From contig NZ_CP093301.1 of the NCBI RefSeq assembly GCF_024362785.1, forward strand, positions 682,001 through 746,000: a stretch of 64,000 nucleotides of DNA, written 5' to 3'. The position numbers and the translations under genes were made by a program. Source of the stretch: Evansella sp. LMS18 (GTDB taxonomy: Bacteria > Bacillota > Bacilli > Bacillales > Salisediminibacteriaceae). The notes under the pieces are model-generated. The model saw only the letters and a list, made by a program, of their open reading frames with translations, searched no databases and was not told where the DNA came from. Within the stretch, counting starts at the first letter, position 1, and the number at the start of each line of letters is the position of its first letter. Below, in pieces: positions 38,647 through 47,624 of the stretch.

Positions 38647-38896
38647 GTATGAATTTCATAATTCTAGATTTTCATCTTTAATACGAACACTATCTTAAAA
38701 TGTTACTTTATTGGTTCGATTTACGTTTCAGACGGACACGTTCTGCGGGCACGGCTTCAACTAATTTTTGCCGGCTGAACGCCGTCAAAAATGGATTTTC
38801 AGCTCGCGCTGTTCCCGCCAGAGTCGCCGTCTTACTCTGCAATCGAAAAGTAATGTTCGTCTTTTTTTATTAAAAGCCTATGTATGAAATTCATTC
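38647..38896 (-). mobile_element. MITE-like element family B, copy B7 (short form, inverted)
   Basis: 250 bp. Ends GTATGAATTTCATAATTC and, inverted, GAATGAATTTCATACATAG. Flanks are AAAA and AAAT, so no clean target repeat is left; the right flank is a short (AAAT)n run that may have slipped. The hairpin has one mismatch. It is followed after 18 bases by family C copy C1. Confidence 0.8.
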
Positions 38897-38914
38897 AAAT
38901 AAATAAATAAATAA

Positions 38915-39062
38915 AGCGAACCTTCAATCAGTGGGGTTTTATTCATCCCCCATTGATTGTTAGTTGAACCAATTTAGCGTCCGTTATCTCACGCCTGAAC
39001 CTCTTCGCTACCACTCTTGTTTTGAGGCTGGAGTTTTACGGACGGTTACATCGGGATAAAAC
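38915..39062 (+). repeat. Dispersed two-hairpin repeat family C, copy C1
   Basis: 148 bp. First hairpin CAATCAGTGGGG / CCCCATTGATTG (one G-T pair), second GTCCGT-N-CACGCC ... GGCTGGAG-N-ACGGAC with mismatches, ending ACATCGGGATAAAA. Compared with C3 it lacks about eight bases (CGGGATGA) between the hairpins. Confidence 0.85.
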
Positions 39063-39091
39063 AAGTCCAATGCCCTTTTCCGTATTCCAAA

Positions 39092-39128
39092 GGAAAAGAC
39101 TGCTCAATTAATACCGATTGAACAGTCT
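39092..39128 (-). terminator. Terminator of the nicotinate phosphoribosyltransferase gene
   Basis: On the minus strand AGACTGTTCAAT-cggtatta-ATTGAGCAGTCTTTTCC, 12 bases after the stop codon. Confidence 0.82.
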
Positions 39129-39140
39129 GGCAGTTACTGG

Positions 39141-40247
39141 TTAGTCATCAAATTCTATTTTCTCGAGTCGGGGATTCGGGCGGTATATTCTCCCTGTTTT
39201 GGCTTCCGGTTTGCCATTAAGGAGAACATTGTCGCCAGTGAAGCCGATGTGGATCTTTAAAAGGCTGCTTCCTACTCCGTAAATGTCTACAGGAGCACCC
39301 AGTTTCTCATATTCCTCAATCCGCTTCGCGTCAAACCCTCCAGACACAACTATTTTCACATGCTGGAAACCTTCTTCATCGAGGGCTTTTCTGAGAGCAA
39401 AAAGCAAGGTTGGATTAATACCTCTTGGATCAAACGTTCCAAGCACTTCAGGATTACGGAAGAAATACTGATCCACTAACGTTTTTGAAGTATCAACACG
39501 GACACCTTTCAGTTTGTCTCCAAACTCCCTGGCCACTTTGAGTGAGTCAGTGATAACATCGTTATTGTAATCAACGAGAGCCATCAGTTCATCGTCCGGA
39601 AATGTTTCCTGGTAAGCTTTCGTTGCTTCTACCACATCGCCTTCAAATAACTGAATCAGCGCGTGGGGCATGGTCCCCATTCCCTTCTTCCCCCACCATT
39701 CATTCATGGCGTGGGTCGCCTGAGCCTGTGAACCGCCTATAAACGCTGCGTAGCCATCACCAGCCTGCTGTGTAAAATGGTCATCCCTGTCTCCCATGAA
39801 GATGACCGGCTTCTCAACACCGGAAGATTTAGCCGCTTTTACAACCTCATAAACATTTGTAGCCACGGAAGTTCTTCTCGCGAGTATGCCGTCAATGACA
39901 CCTTCCAAAAAACCAAATTGCTGGTAATGCCCTTTGATGGTAAGAACTGTTTCGAACGGTGCGATTTTGTCGCCGTCCTTAAGAGAATAAATTTCAAGTT
40001 CCTCCGGTTTTTCAGCAAATGTCTTAATCAGGGCAATCACTTCATCAGTTCCGCAAAGCACAGCATGCTTTTTCTGGAAGAACTGCATGGTAATTATATT
40101 ATCCGCCTTATGTCTCTCGGCGATTTTCTTTGTTTTTAAAAAGTAGACCGCAGAGAACCATCCTTCACCTACACGTTCATCAAATTTAAAAGTATCGTTA
40201 GTAAGGCGCTTAATTTTTCCCTGTAGTTTCAAAGTAATCTCTTTCAT
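39141..40247 (-). CDS. Nicotinate phosphoribosyltransferase, short type
   Basis: 368 residues, the compact form known from archaea and many Bacilli rather than the roughly 490-residue PncB of B. subtilis. It makes nicotinate mononucleotide from nicotinate and PRPP for NAD salvage. Seen: LEGVIDGILARRTSVATN, FMGDRDDHFTQQAGDGYAA, PHALIQLFEGD, VDYNNDVITDSL, GVRVDTSK, VVSGGFDAKRI and GVGSSLLK, the phosphate- and PRPP-binding loops in order. AAGGAG precedes the ATG. With the NAD kinase at 2892 it gives this window two steps of pyridine nucleotide supply. A 62-residue protein gene is just upstream. Confidence 0.9.
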   Translation of the reverse strand: MKEITLKLQGKIKRLTNDTFKFDERVGEGWFSAVYFLKTKKIAERHKADNIITMQFFQKKHAVLCGTDEVIALIKTFAEKPEELEIYSLKDGDKIAPFETVLTIKGHYQQFGFLEGVIDGILARRTSVATNVYEVVKAAKSSGVEKPVIFMGDRDDHFTQQAGDGYAAFIGGSQAQATHAMNEWWGKKGMGTMPHALIQLFEGDVVEATKAYQETFPDDELMALVDYNNDVITDSLKVAREFGDKLKGVRVDTSKTLVDQYFFRNPEVLGTFDPRGINPTLLFALRKALDEEGFQHVKIVVSGGFDAKRIEEYEKLGAPVDIYGVGSSLLKIHIGFTGDNVLLNGKPEAKTGRIYRPNPRLEKIEFDD

Positions 40248-40298
40248 TTTCTACTCCTTAATTTACGTCGGCATTTTCTGTCACACTTGACGATCGTT

Positions 40299-40487
40299 TT
40301 AGTGATAAAAAGGGGTTTTCTGATGCTCCAGTATTACTGCTTCAACAATTTCAACTAAATCCTGTTTATCTACTTGCTGAATCCCGTTCTGGAGAACTAT
40401 CCATTGGGTTAGCTCTTCTTCTTTCAATAGATGACGCAACTTCGGAGATACAAATTGAACCAAATTTCCTAAAGGAATCTGCTGCAT
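40299..40487 (-). CDS. Small conserved-looking protein, 62 residues
   Basis: MQQIPLGNLVQFVSPKLRHL is the start; the rest is helical, with no cysteine, signal or membrane segment. A strong GGGGGAG ribosome site 8 bases before the ATG and a position 51 bases upstream of the nicotinate phosphoribosyltransferase support a real gene. I cannot assign a family. No terminator separates the two, so they may be cotranscribed. Confidence 0.65.
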   Translation of the reverse strand: MQQIPLGNLVQFVSPKLRHLLKEEELTQWIVLQNGIQQVDKQDLVEIVEAVILEHQKTPFYH

Positions 40488-40658
40488 AAGAACACTCCCC
40501 CTTATAGTATTGATTCGATCTCATTTGAAGATACCGGAGTCCGCTGTAAAAAGTGCGGTCTGCCGGGACTGGCATCCTGAAAGCTTTTCTGCATCCCTTC
40601 CCTTGATTATTTCTCTATCTATACCATATTGTATATAAAAAGGAGAATGGTGTGTAGT

Positions 40659-43655
40659 CTAAGTATCCCCTCTTACTCCTATTTTTCCGCTATTTCCCTC
40701 TTTTGTCAAATAAACTTCCCTCGGTTTGCTACCTTTGGCGGAGGAAATTATACCCCTTTCCTCCATTTCATCAATCAGGCGCGCTGCCCGGTTATAGCCA
40801 ATCCGGAAGTGCCGCTGCAGAAGCGAAGCTGATGCTGCCTGCTGTTCATAAACGAAATCGCATGCAGGTTCGAATAAATCATCTTCTGAATCTGCTTCTA
40901 TTTGTTTTTGTAAATTTTCTCTTTCAAATAAATATTCTGCCTTCCCTGCCTGTTTTACATACTCCATTACCCGGTCTATTTCCTCATCCGAAACAAAAGT
41001 TCCCTGGATGCGGACAGGTTTGCCTGATCCATTTTCCATGAAGAGCATATCCCCTCTTCCAAGAAGACGTTCCGCTCCCCCGCTGTCGATAATCGTTCTG
41101 GAGTCGGCCTGGGACGAAACAGAAAATGCGATACGCGTCGGGATATTGGATTTAATCAGGCCAGTGATTACATCCACTGATGGACGCTGGGTAGCCACGA
41201 GTAAATGGATGCCGCAAGCTCTTGCTTTCTGGGCAAGCCGGCAGATTGCTTCCTCTACATCATGAGGAGCGACCATCATCAAGTCAGCCAGCTCATCGAC
41301 GACCACCACGAGATATGGTAAAACTTCTTTCTCCTGGCCTTTTTCTTTCATTTTTTTGTTGAAACGCTTTAAATCTCTTGAACCTTCTTTTGCGAATAAT
41401 TCATATCTTCTTTCCATTTCACCGACAGCCCATTTCAGACCCTCCGTAGCTTCCTTTGGATCTGTAATAACAGGAGCTGCAAGATGCGGTATACCGTTAT
41501 ACGGCGCAAGCTCCACCATTTTCGGGTCAATTAACAGTAATCTTACTTCTTCAGGAGACGCCTTATACAGCAGACTCACAAGAATGGAGTTTACACATAC
41601 GCTTTTACCTGACCCGGTAGCCCCGGCGATCAGACCATGAGGCATTTTTTGGAGATCTGTAACCACCGGCTCCCCGGTAATATCCATCCCAAGGGCTGCA
41701 GTAAGGGGAGATTCCTGAGTGCGGAACTCCTTATGATGCAGTATCTCTCTTAAGAAAACTGGTTCGGAAACCTTATTCGGAACCTCTATCCCTATCGTGC
41801 TCTTGCCGGGGATAGGTGCTTCAATCCTGATTTCTTTTGCTGCAAGGCTTAGCTTCAAGTCATCAGTCAGATTAGTAATTTTACTTACTTTGACTCCCGG
41901 CTCAGGCTGGATCTCGAAACGGGTAACAGAAGGTCCCTTTGTCACATGTACAACCTTGGCACGAATACGGAAGTAATCGAATGTTTCATTCAACGTGCTT
42001 ACCTGATCAGTCACCCATTCATCGTCGATGCCCATTCTCCTTGGAGGAATGTCCAGAAGCTGTAATGATGGAAAAGCATATCCTCTTTTTCGTTCTTCTT
42101 CTCTCCGCTTTACTTTCACTCTGTCTGACCTGTTCATCAGTACATTGAATGGTATGTTACTCTGCCTGTTCCCTTCTGCTTTTTTCATGTCTGAACCAGC
42201 AGCCGGGCTTGTACTTTCAATTCTATGCCTGCCTTTTCTTTTCTTGTCCTTTTTCCTTGAAAAAGCATGGCGATCCAATGTATTTTCTTCTCCAGGTGAA
42301 GGATCAGCCGCCGCCTCAGAACGAGGTTCGTCTGAGTGTTTAACTTCAGCTGGGACTTCTTCCTCTTCTGTCCTTACTGGCTCGTTATTATATGCAGAGA
42401 AAGTTTGCTCGTCTTCCCCTTCCGCGAGGAACTGATTCTCCGCTTCTTCTTTTGCATGGACGGCTTCGTCAACGAAAAAATCGCTGTTTACAGTTTCAGT
42501 TTCAGTCTCATGATCAGCCTGTTCCACGACAGTTTTGGAAGGTGCGATTTCTGTTTCTGTTTCTGTTTCTGTTTCCATAGCTGCAGCAGGAGCATCCTCC
42601 TCCTCTGAATTACACTCTCGTTCGGTTGTATTTTTCTCCTGATAAAAGCTATCCTCTGCTTCATGAATCGGCTCATCATCTGCTGCTGTTTCATTGTCCT
42701 GGAGCCAATATTCTTCTTTAGTTTTTTCGTTATTGAACCCTGCTGTTTCTGTTTCATTTTCTTCGTCCTGAAGCCAAATATCTCCTCTTTCAGTTCCAGC
42801 TTTATGGTGCGAGGTTTCTGCTTCAGTTTCTTCGTAACGAAGCGAAGTTTCTGCCGTTTCATTTTCTTTGTAATCAGGCGAAGTAAATTCTGCTTCTTCT
42901 GTTTCTTCATTTTGAATCGGAGTTACTGTTTTACTCTTTTCCTTAGCGAACCAGTTAGCTTCTTCTGTTTCATTCTCATCGTTTTGCAGAAGCTCCTCCT
43001 TTTCCTGCTCACGGGTTGCATGAGGTGAAGATGGAGGAAGGAAGTCTGCTTTCTCATAAGTATCCTGCGGCTCTCTTTCAGCTGCATAATCTTCTGTTAA
43101 GTCACGTTTAGTTGTCTCTTCAGGAGTAGACCATGCTTGATTTCTCTGCTCGTCCCTGTTCTCTTCATCAACGACAGTATTTTGTTTCCGAACCGGCGGC
43201 TTATTAAACCCGTAAACCGGAGAAGGAACAGAACGAACATAAAAGTCTTTGCCCTGAAACCTGGGTTTGTGATTCTCTGTATCTTTCTTTACCTGCGCAG
43301 GCTTTCTCTCCTTACGTTCGGTACTAGTTGCCCTTGTACTGTACTGCTCTGTTTTAAAGGAGGGTTTTTCCTTGTTTCTTCTCACTTCAGGCGGTCTCTG
43401 TATTTTTCCTCTTTTTTGAGCAGGCTCCTCATCTTTAATGACCGGGAAACGAAAGTTGCCCTTCTTAGGATATTGATGAATCACTTTAGGCTCTGGGCTG
43501 TTCTGTTTTTGCAGCCTTGGATAATATGTATCTGAATCTGTTTTATTCTTTACCTGATAATCTGTGCCGTTACTATCTGAATACTCCTGGTCCTCTGATG
43601 AAGGGAACATCCAGTTTTTTAAGCCTATTAAAAAACGGGGAAACCGTTTAGCCAT
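40659..43655 (-). CDS. sftA: DNA translocase SftA (FtsK/SpoIIIE family)
   Basis: 998 residues. No membrane helices at the N-terminus, which separates SftA from SpoIIIE. Residues about 1-140 are basic; about 140-500 is a long acidic, low-complexity linker with many Glu-Thr pairs; the motor follows, with Walker A GATGSGKSV near residue 680, Walker B VVVDELADLMM, VATQRPSVDVITG, and a C-terminal winged-helix gamma domain (LLQRHFRIGYNRAARLIDEMEERGI) that reads orientation motifs. It clears DNA from the closing septum, recruited by FtsZ. The linker is much longer than I remember for B. subtilis. Repeat A2 lies upstream. Confidence 0.93.
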   Translation of the reverse strand: MAKRFPRFLIGLKNWMFPSSEDQEYSDSNGTDYQVKNKTDSDTYYPRLQKQNSPEPKVIHQYPKKGNFRFPVIKDEEPAQKRGKIQRPPEVRRNKEKPSFKTEQYSTRATSTERKERKPAQVKKDTENHKPRFQGKDFYVRSVPSPVYGFNKPPVRKQNTVVDEENRDEQRNQAWSTPEETTKRDLTEDYAAEREPQDTYEKADFLPPSSPHATREQEKEELLQNDENETEEANWFAKEKSKTVTPIQNEETEEAEFTSPDYKENETAETSLRYEETEAETSHHKAGTERGDIWLQDEENETETAGFNNEKTKEEYWLQDNETAADDEPIHEAEDSFYQEKNTTERECNSEEEDAPAAAMETETETETEIAPSKTVVEQADHETETETVNSDFFVDEAVHAKEEAENQFLAEGEDEQTFSAYNNEPVRTEEEEVPAEVKHSDEPRSEAAADPSPGEENTLDRHAFSRKKDKKRKGRHRIESTSPAAGSDMKKAEGNRQSNIPFNVLMNRSDRVKVKRREEERKRGYAFPSLQLLDIPPRRMGIDDEWVTDQVSTLNETFDYFRIRAKVVHVTKGPSVTRFEIQPEPGVKVSKITNLTDDLKLSLAAKEIRIEAPIPGKSTIGIEVPNKVSEPVFLREILHHKEFRTQESPLTAALGMDITGEPVVTDLQKMPHGLIAGATGSGKSVCVNSILVSLLYKASPEEVRLLLIDPKMVELAPYNGIPHLAAPVITDPKEATEGLKWAVGEMERRYELFAKEGSRDLKRFNKKMKEKGQEKEVLPYLVVVVDELADLMMVAPHDVEEAICRLAQKARACGIHLLVATQRPSVDVITGLIKSNIPTRIAFSVSSQADSRTIIDSGGAERLLGRGDMLFMENGSGKPVRIQGTFVSDEEIDRVMEYVKQAGKAEYLFERENLQKQIEADSEDDLFEPACDFVYEQQAASASLLQRHFRIGYNRAARLIDEMEERGIISSAKGSKPREVYLTKEGNSGKIGVRGDT

Positions 43656-43856
43656 TTTATATCACCTGTTTCTTTGAAGTCTTGTTTGGAAAACATTTCT
43701 GTGTAAACTAAAGTATATCAGAAAAGTAACCAACGTAAGGATAGGTTTCGTTAATTTTGTCCTCTCTTTGTCCGCTTTTGCGCCACTTCCATGGTTAAGC
43801 CTGCATGGTGCATTACCAAGCGGCATAATGCTGCAGACGATCGCCGGCTTTCACCA

Positions 43857-43988
43857 TAAAGAAAACTCGCCGATTGGCGAGCCTTAAGGCGAAGACAGAG
43901 GCGTAGTTGCACTTATACTTAAGCCCTGAAAATTTTCTCTGCGCCGAATCAACTTCCCTGCTAAAGTATTATACTTTCTTAAAGTGCT
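43857..43988 (+). repeat. Dispersed repeat family A, copy 2
   Basis: About 130 bp matching 697-828: hairpin CTCGCC-GATT-GGCGAG, GGCGAAGACAGAGGCGTAG, TGCACTTATACTTAAG, and an inverted tail CTTAAAGTGC. Lies between sftA and ytpQ, next to the ytpQ terminator. Confidence 0.85.
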
Positions 43989-43989
43989 A

Positions 43990-44020
43990 AAAAGAACCAC
44001 CCTGTTAGGCGGTCCTGATT
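43990..44020 (-). terminator. Probable terminator of ytpQ
   Basis: On the minus strand GGACCGCC-taacagg-GTGGTTCTTTTTAGC, 8-bp stem with G-T pairs, about 30 bases after the stop. Confidence 0.65.
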
Positions 44021-44048
44021 AGTTTACACTCTTAATAACGGAAAAGCT

Positions 44049-44858
44049 CTACTTCTTTTTACCTGATTTGGGCTTTCGCTGAGCCAGGATAAATACAGGT
44101 TCCAATTCATTGTTTTCGTATATAAATGGCAGAGCTGTGATTGGCACCCGTCCTTCGGAAAAGAATTGAAACACCATCTGAGCCAGAATATCAAAGCCTG
44201 TCTCATTTCTGATGTCGCCAAATATAAGCACATCCTGGTGAGGCACGGCAACCGCAAGCTCACCGGCAGATTTCTCACTCATTTCCTTTAACAGGGATTC
44301 GTTAAGGATGCGGCTTGCATCATAGCCGTCATCTGTGTTCAGAAAGTAGAAAGTATTCCCTGCTACTTTATCACTTTTCATATCTCCGCTCAGAGACCGA
44401 ATATTAAACAGAGCAGCTTCATGTATTTCTTTTAATGATTTGCCTTCATTTTCAAGTGTTTCGGCATCGATTAAAGAAAATGATCTCCCATGGTCGACCG
44501 CGTAATATACCCTGGTTTCAGCCGTATGGTCTGAGTAGATGAGTTTTTTTCCATCCTCAGTTTCCGTTGGAAAAGATGTCGCTCTGATAACCGGAAAAAT
44601 GTTTTTTTCATTTCCTTCAAGGTTGATTGTTTTACCAAGCAGCCCCAGGCCTTCATTGATAAAATTTATTGTCTCCTCCAGAGCTTTTTCTTTGTTTTCC
44701 TTGAACTTATCCTTAAGGTTTGAAAGCTGAACCGTTACCCCTTTATCGTAACGTTTGTCTACTATTCGGAGGGTCTCACTGTCCCTGTCAAAAGAAGTGA
44801 CCCAATTTTCATCAGTTAGCCTGCTTTCAATTTCCCGTTTTATTTGTAAAGGTTTCAT
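44049..44858 (-). CDS. ytpQ: DUF1444 family protein YtpQ
   Basis: 269 residues from ATG 44858 behind GGGAGG. UPF0354/DUF1444 family; starts MKPLQIKREIESRL, with VIRATSFPT, YAVDHGRSFSLID, FYFLNTDDGYDASRIL and AVPHQDVLIFGDI, all typical family stretches. The biochemical role is unknown. Position downstream of ytpP and near sftA is that of B. subtilis. Ends in a lysine-rich tail (RKPKSGKKK). Confidence 0.88.
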   Translation of the reverse strand: MKPLQIKREIESRLTDENWVTSFDRDSETLRIVDKRYDKGVTVQLSNLKDKFKENKEKALEETINFINEGLGLLGKTINLEGNEKNIFPVIRATSFPTETEDGKKLIYSDHTAETRVYYAVDHGRSFSLIDAETLENEGKSLKEIHEAALFNIRSLSGDMKSDKVAGNTFYFLNTDDGYDASRILNESLLKEMSEKSAGELAVAVPHQDVLIFGDIRNETGFDILAQMVFQFFSEGRVPITALPFIYENNELEPVFILAQRKPKSGKKK

Positions 44859-44942
44859 TACCTTGACCTCCCTTTTGTTACAACTTCTTATTTTATCATT
44901 TCTCAGGCAATGAACCAACAAACGGGCTCACCCGGAGACAGA

Positions 44943-44980
44943 AAAAATGCCATGGAAGCTGAAAACCTTCCACGGCTGTT
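44943..44980 (-). terminator. Terminator of ytpP
   Basis: On the minus strand GCCGTGGAAG-gttttcag-CTTCCATGGC followed by ATTTTTTC, 10 bases after the stop. Confidence 0.85.
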
Positions 44981-44988
44981 ATTTTTGC

Positions 44989-45309
44989 TTACTTTTCTTT
45001 TGCTTCGTTTAAGAATTCGATAATTTCATCTTTCGATTTACGGTCTTTACTTACAAACCTGTGCACTTCTTTTCCTTTTTTAAAAACAAGAAAACTTGGG
45101 ATCCCGTATATGTCCAGTTCCTGGCACTGGTCAATGAACTGGTCACGGTCCACTTTATAGAAATTAAATTCAGGAAAGTGCTCCTGCAGTGCAGGGAGGT
45201 CAGGTTCCAGCACTGTACAGTCAGGACACCAGCCAGCGGTAAACATCATTACAGACCCGTCTTCCTGTTTCACTTCTTTGAACTGCTCAATATTTAATAC
45301 CGTCTCCAT
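44989..45309 (-). CDS. ytpP: Thioredoxin-like protein YtpP
   Basis: 106 residues, one thioredoxin fold with the active site WCPDC (FTAGWCPDCTVL) and the cis-proline in YGIPSFLVF. A thiol oxidoreductase of the cytosol; the substrate is not known. CPDC differs from the CGPC of TrxA, so redox potential probably differs. It lies 10 bases after the PTS-like carrier gene (which ends at 45320) and before ytpQ. Confidence 0.9.
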   Translation of the reverse strand: METVLNIEQFKEVKQEDGSVMMFTAGWCPDCTVLEPDLPALQEHFPEFNFYKVDRDQFIDQCQELDIYGIPSFLVFKKGKEVHRFVSKDRKSKDEIIEFLNEAKEK

Positions 45310-45319
45310 TTTACTCCTC

Positions 45320-46354
45320 CTAGGATTGTTCTATTTTCATATCTCCAAAGCGGATTTTCCCTGTTTTCCGCATCCACTCTGAGAATATCAGACTTAACAC
45401 TGCCGGACCAATAAAATGCAGCAGGAGGATGGCCAACAATACTCCGGAGGTGCTCCCCATCGTGTTAATGGTCATTATTTGCCCAACTAAACCGCTCGTA
45501 CCCATGCCGGCCCCTTCCGGACTGTTTTCCATCTGAAAAACCAGAGTGGAAACAGGACCTAATATTGCGGCAGCAAGTGTAGGCGGCAGGATAATCCATG
45601 GGTTCTTCACGACGTTAGCTATCTGGAGCATCGAAGTGCCTATTCCTAAAGAAACGAGCCCGGACCACTTGTTTTCCCTGTAGCTGCTTACTGCAAAACC
45701 GACCATCTGAGCCGCACATCCAACTGTAGCTGCCCCGGCAGCAAGCCCTTCAAGCCCTAAAATAATCGCAATCGCAGCACTGGATATTGGCGCTGTTAAA
45801 GCAAGCCCCATAAAAACAGCTACGAGTATCCCCATAATGAATGGCTGCTGCTGGGTCGCCCACATGATAAACTGTCCAAAGCCAGTGAGAAATGCAGCAA
45901 TTGGCGGACCAATCAAAGTCGCTGTCCCCACACCTGCAGCTATCGTTACGAATGGTGTAACGATAATGTCTACCTTCGTTTCCAGGGAGACTAGCTTTCC
46001 AATTTCCGTTGACAATAATGCAGCTATGAAACTCCCTGCCGGACCGGCAAGTTCAGCCCCGGCTGCGCCGCTTACGACCGCAGCGAAAATTACAAGACGA
46101 GGTGCTTTCAAGCCATAGGCAACTGCCACCCCAATAGCAGGCCCCATCAGGGACATCGCCGTCCCGCCCATCGTTTCCAGGAAACCTGCTGCTCCAGTGA
46201 GGACGTTCAGATCACTAAGCAAACGCCCCGCAGTCTGCATGATAAGCCCGATGATCAAGGATGAAAACAGACCTAAAGCCATATAGCTTAAAGCGTCTAT
46301 TAAATATGTCTGGAGGGAAGGCCTGACACCTTTTCTATGTAAAAATTCCTTCAT
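45320..46354 (-). CDS. PTS_EIIC_2-type membrane carrier
   Basis: 344 residues from ATG 46354 behind GGAGG. About ten hydrophobic segments, rich in Gly and Ala: the family of 'PTS transporter subunit IIC' (PTS_EIIC_2), with FMGLALTAPISSAAIA, GCAAQMVGFA and WIILPPTLAAAILGP. It has no EIIA or EIIB domain, and none is encoded nearby, so whether it works in a phosphotransferase system is open; the substrate is unknown. Directly upstream of ytpP on the same strand, likely cotranscribed, which is not the B. subtilis arrangement. Confidence 0.85.
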   Translation of the reverse strand: MKEFLHRKGVRPSLQTYLIDALSYMALGLFSSLIIGLIMQTAGRLLSDLNVLTGAAGFLETMGGTAMSLMGPAIGVAVAYGLKAPRLVIFAAVVSGAAGAELAGPAGSFIAALLSTEIGKLVSLETKVDIIVTPFVTIAAGVGTATLIGPPIAAFLTGFGQFIMWATQQQPFIMGILVAVFMGLALTAPISSAAIAIILGLEGLAAGAATVGCAAQMVGFAVSSYRENKWSGLVSLGIGTSMLQIANVVKNPWIILPPTLAAAILGPVSTLVFQMENSPEGAGMGTSGLVGQIMTINTMGSTSGVLLAILLLHFIGPAVLSLIFSEWMRKTGKIRFGDMKIEQS

Positions 46355-46647
46355 CGTTATTCCTCCGCTGATATGATTGTACAGAAATAGTTCACAATGA
46401 TATTTAAGTTTCACTGCCTGTTTTTTAAGCTTATAAAATTAATCTGTACGGACAGTGCAGCTACAAATAGATTACCTCTCTTTTATCTGCACATACCTTT
46501 TTTCCAAAACTTTCTTCTAATACCGCCAATGTCAATATTACACGGATAACAGGAGATTGCCAAGCTCCGTTTGAAACCGATTTCTTTACTGGCATTTCTG
46601 TTTATGTTTAAAATAGAAACACGAATAGAAGAAGGAGTGAAGCAATT

Positions 46648-47091
46648 ATGGAATTAACAGTTTACCTGGCTGGCCAGATTCATGATGACTGGCGAAGAGA
46701 AATTAAGGATAAGGCAGCACAAATGGACCTGCCTCTTCAGTTCACCGGGCCTATGGAAAACCATGACAGGTCTGATAACATTGGAGAAGAAATTCTCGGG
46801 GAGCAGCCCAACGCTGTGCTTAAGGACGAAGCTGCTTCAAAAATAAACAACCTCCGGACTCAGGTTCTACTGAATAAATCAGACATCGTCATTGCCTTGT
46901 TCGGCGAAAAATATAAGCAATGGAACAGCGCAATGGATGCAGCCACCGCTATCGCCCTGAATAAGCCGCTTATACTCATCCGCCCGGAAAATCTGCACCA
47001 CCCTCTTAAAGAGCTTTCAGAAAAAGCACAAGTGACTGTGGAAACACCGGAGCAGGCTCTGAAGGCTATCTCTTATATTTTTGAGGGGTAA
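46648..47091 (+). CDS. ytoQ: YtoQ family protein
   Basis: 147 residues, starting MELTVYLAGQIHDDWRREIK, with VLLNKSDIVIALFGEKYKQWNSAMDAATAIALNKPLILIRP, which looks like a Rossmann-like nucleoside 2-deoxyribosyltransferase-type fold (YAGQI... D..IAL... W...A). The family's function is not established. AGGAGTG precedes the ATG. Single gene with its own terminator; the position upstream of ytoP agrees with B. subtilis. Confidence 0.88.
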   Translation: MELTVYLAGQIHDDWRREIKDKAAQMDLPLQFTGPMENHDRSDNIGEEILGEQPNAVLKDEAASKINNLRTQVLLNKSDIVIALFGEKYKQWNSAMDAATAIALNKPLILIRPENLHHPLKELSEKAQVTVETPEQALKAISYIFEG

Positions 47092-47161
47092 AGAAAAATA
47101 AACGCCTGTGGAAACAGTCCACATAGGTCCGTTATTGGTGCTTTCTTAAAAGACAAGAATT

Positions 47162-47188
47162 GACGTATGAATTGGCATACGTCTTTTT
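47162..47188 (+). terminator. Terminator of ytoQ
   Basis: GACGTATG-aattgg-CATACGTCTTTTTC. Confidence 0.82.
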
Positions 47189-47292
47189 CTTTATTAATCA
47201 AGGTTTTCTGCGAAATTGCATTGACTTTGGCATAGGATTCCTGAATGACAGCGATTCATCCCTTCAGCGCTGGGATTGCTTCCTCTGGATTC

Positions 47293-47481
47293 AATAGAAG
47301 GAAAAATTCCGCTTCATTCATAATTTTTATAAAAAAAACCATAAATAGACGGAGAAATTCCGCCTATTAACTCAGAAAATTTCAAAACGGGTGATTTTGC
47401 CACGCATAACCGGAAAACCTCCCCTTATATCACCCCGAAATGAGCTTCCACCTGCATATAAACGAAAAATTTCCGTTTATT
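47293..47481. repeat. Three short palindromes of one motif
   Basis: Motif ATAGACGGARAAATTCCGYCTATT: copies at about 47294-47318 (ATAGAAGGAAAAATTCCGCTTC), 47345-47368 (ATAGACGGAGAAATTCCGCC) and 47457-47481 (ATAAACGAAAAATTTCCGTT). Each is a dyad of 7-9 bp around an A/T centre. They lie in a 530-bp space downstream of ytoQ and of the convergent DUF84 gene, in no obvious promoter. Confidence 0.75.
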
Positions 47482-47624
47482 TCACTTTTGCTGAGGATTA
47501 CTCCATTAAAGGCAAGGCATATTTCTATCCCTGACAATAACGATGTAAAAAGGATTGTCCTTCCCTCACTTTTCTTTAGAGTAAAGACACATACCACCGT
47601 TTTTTAATTTGAGTGAGGACCAAT

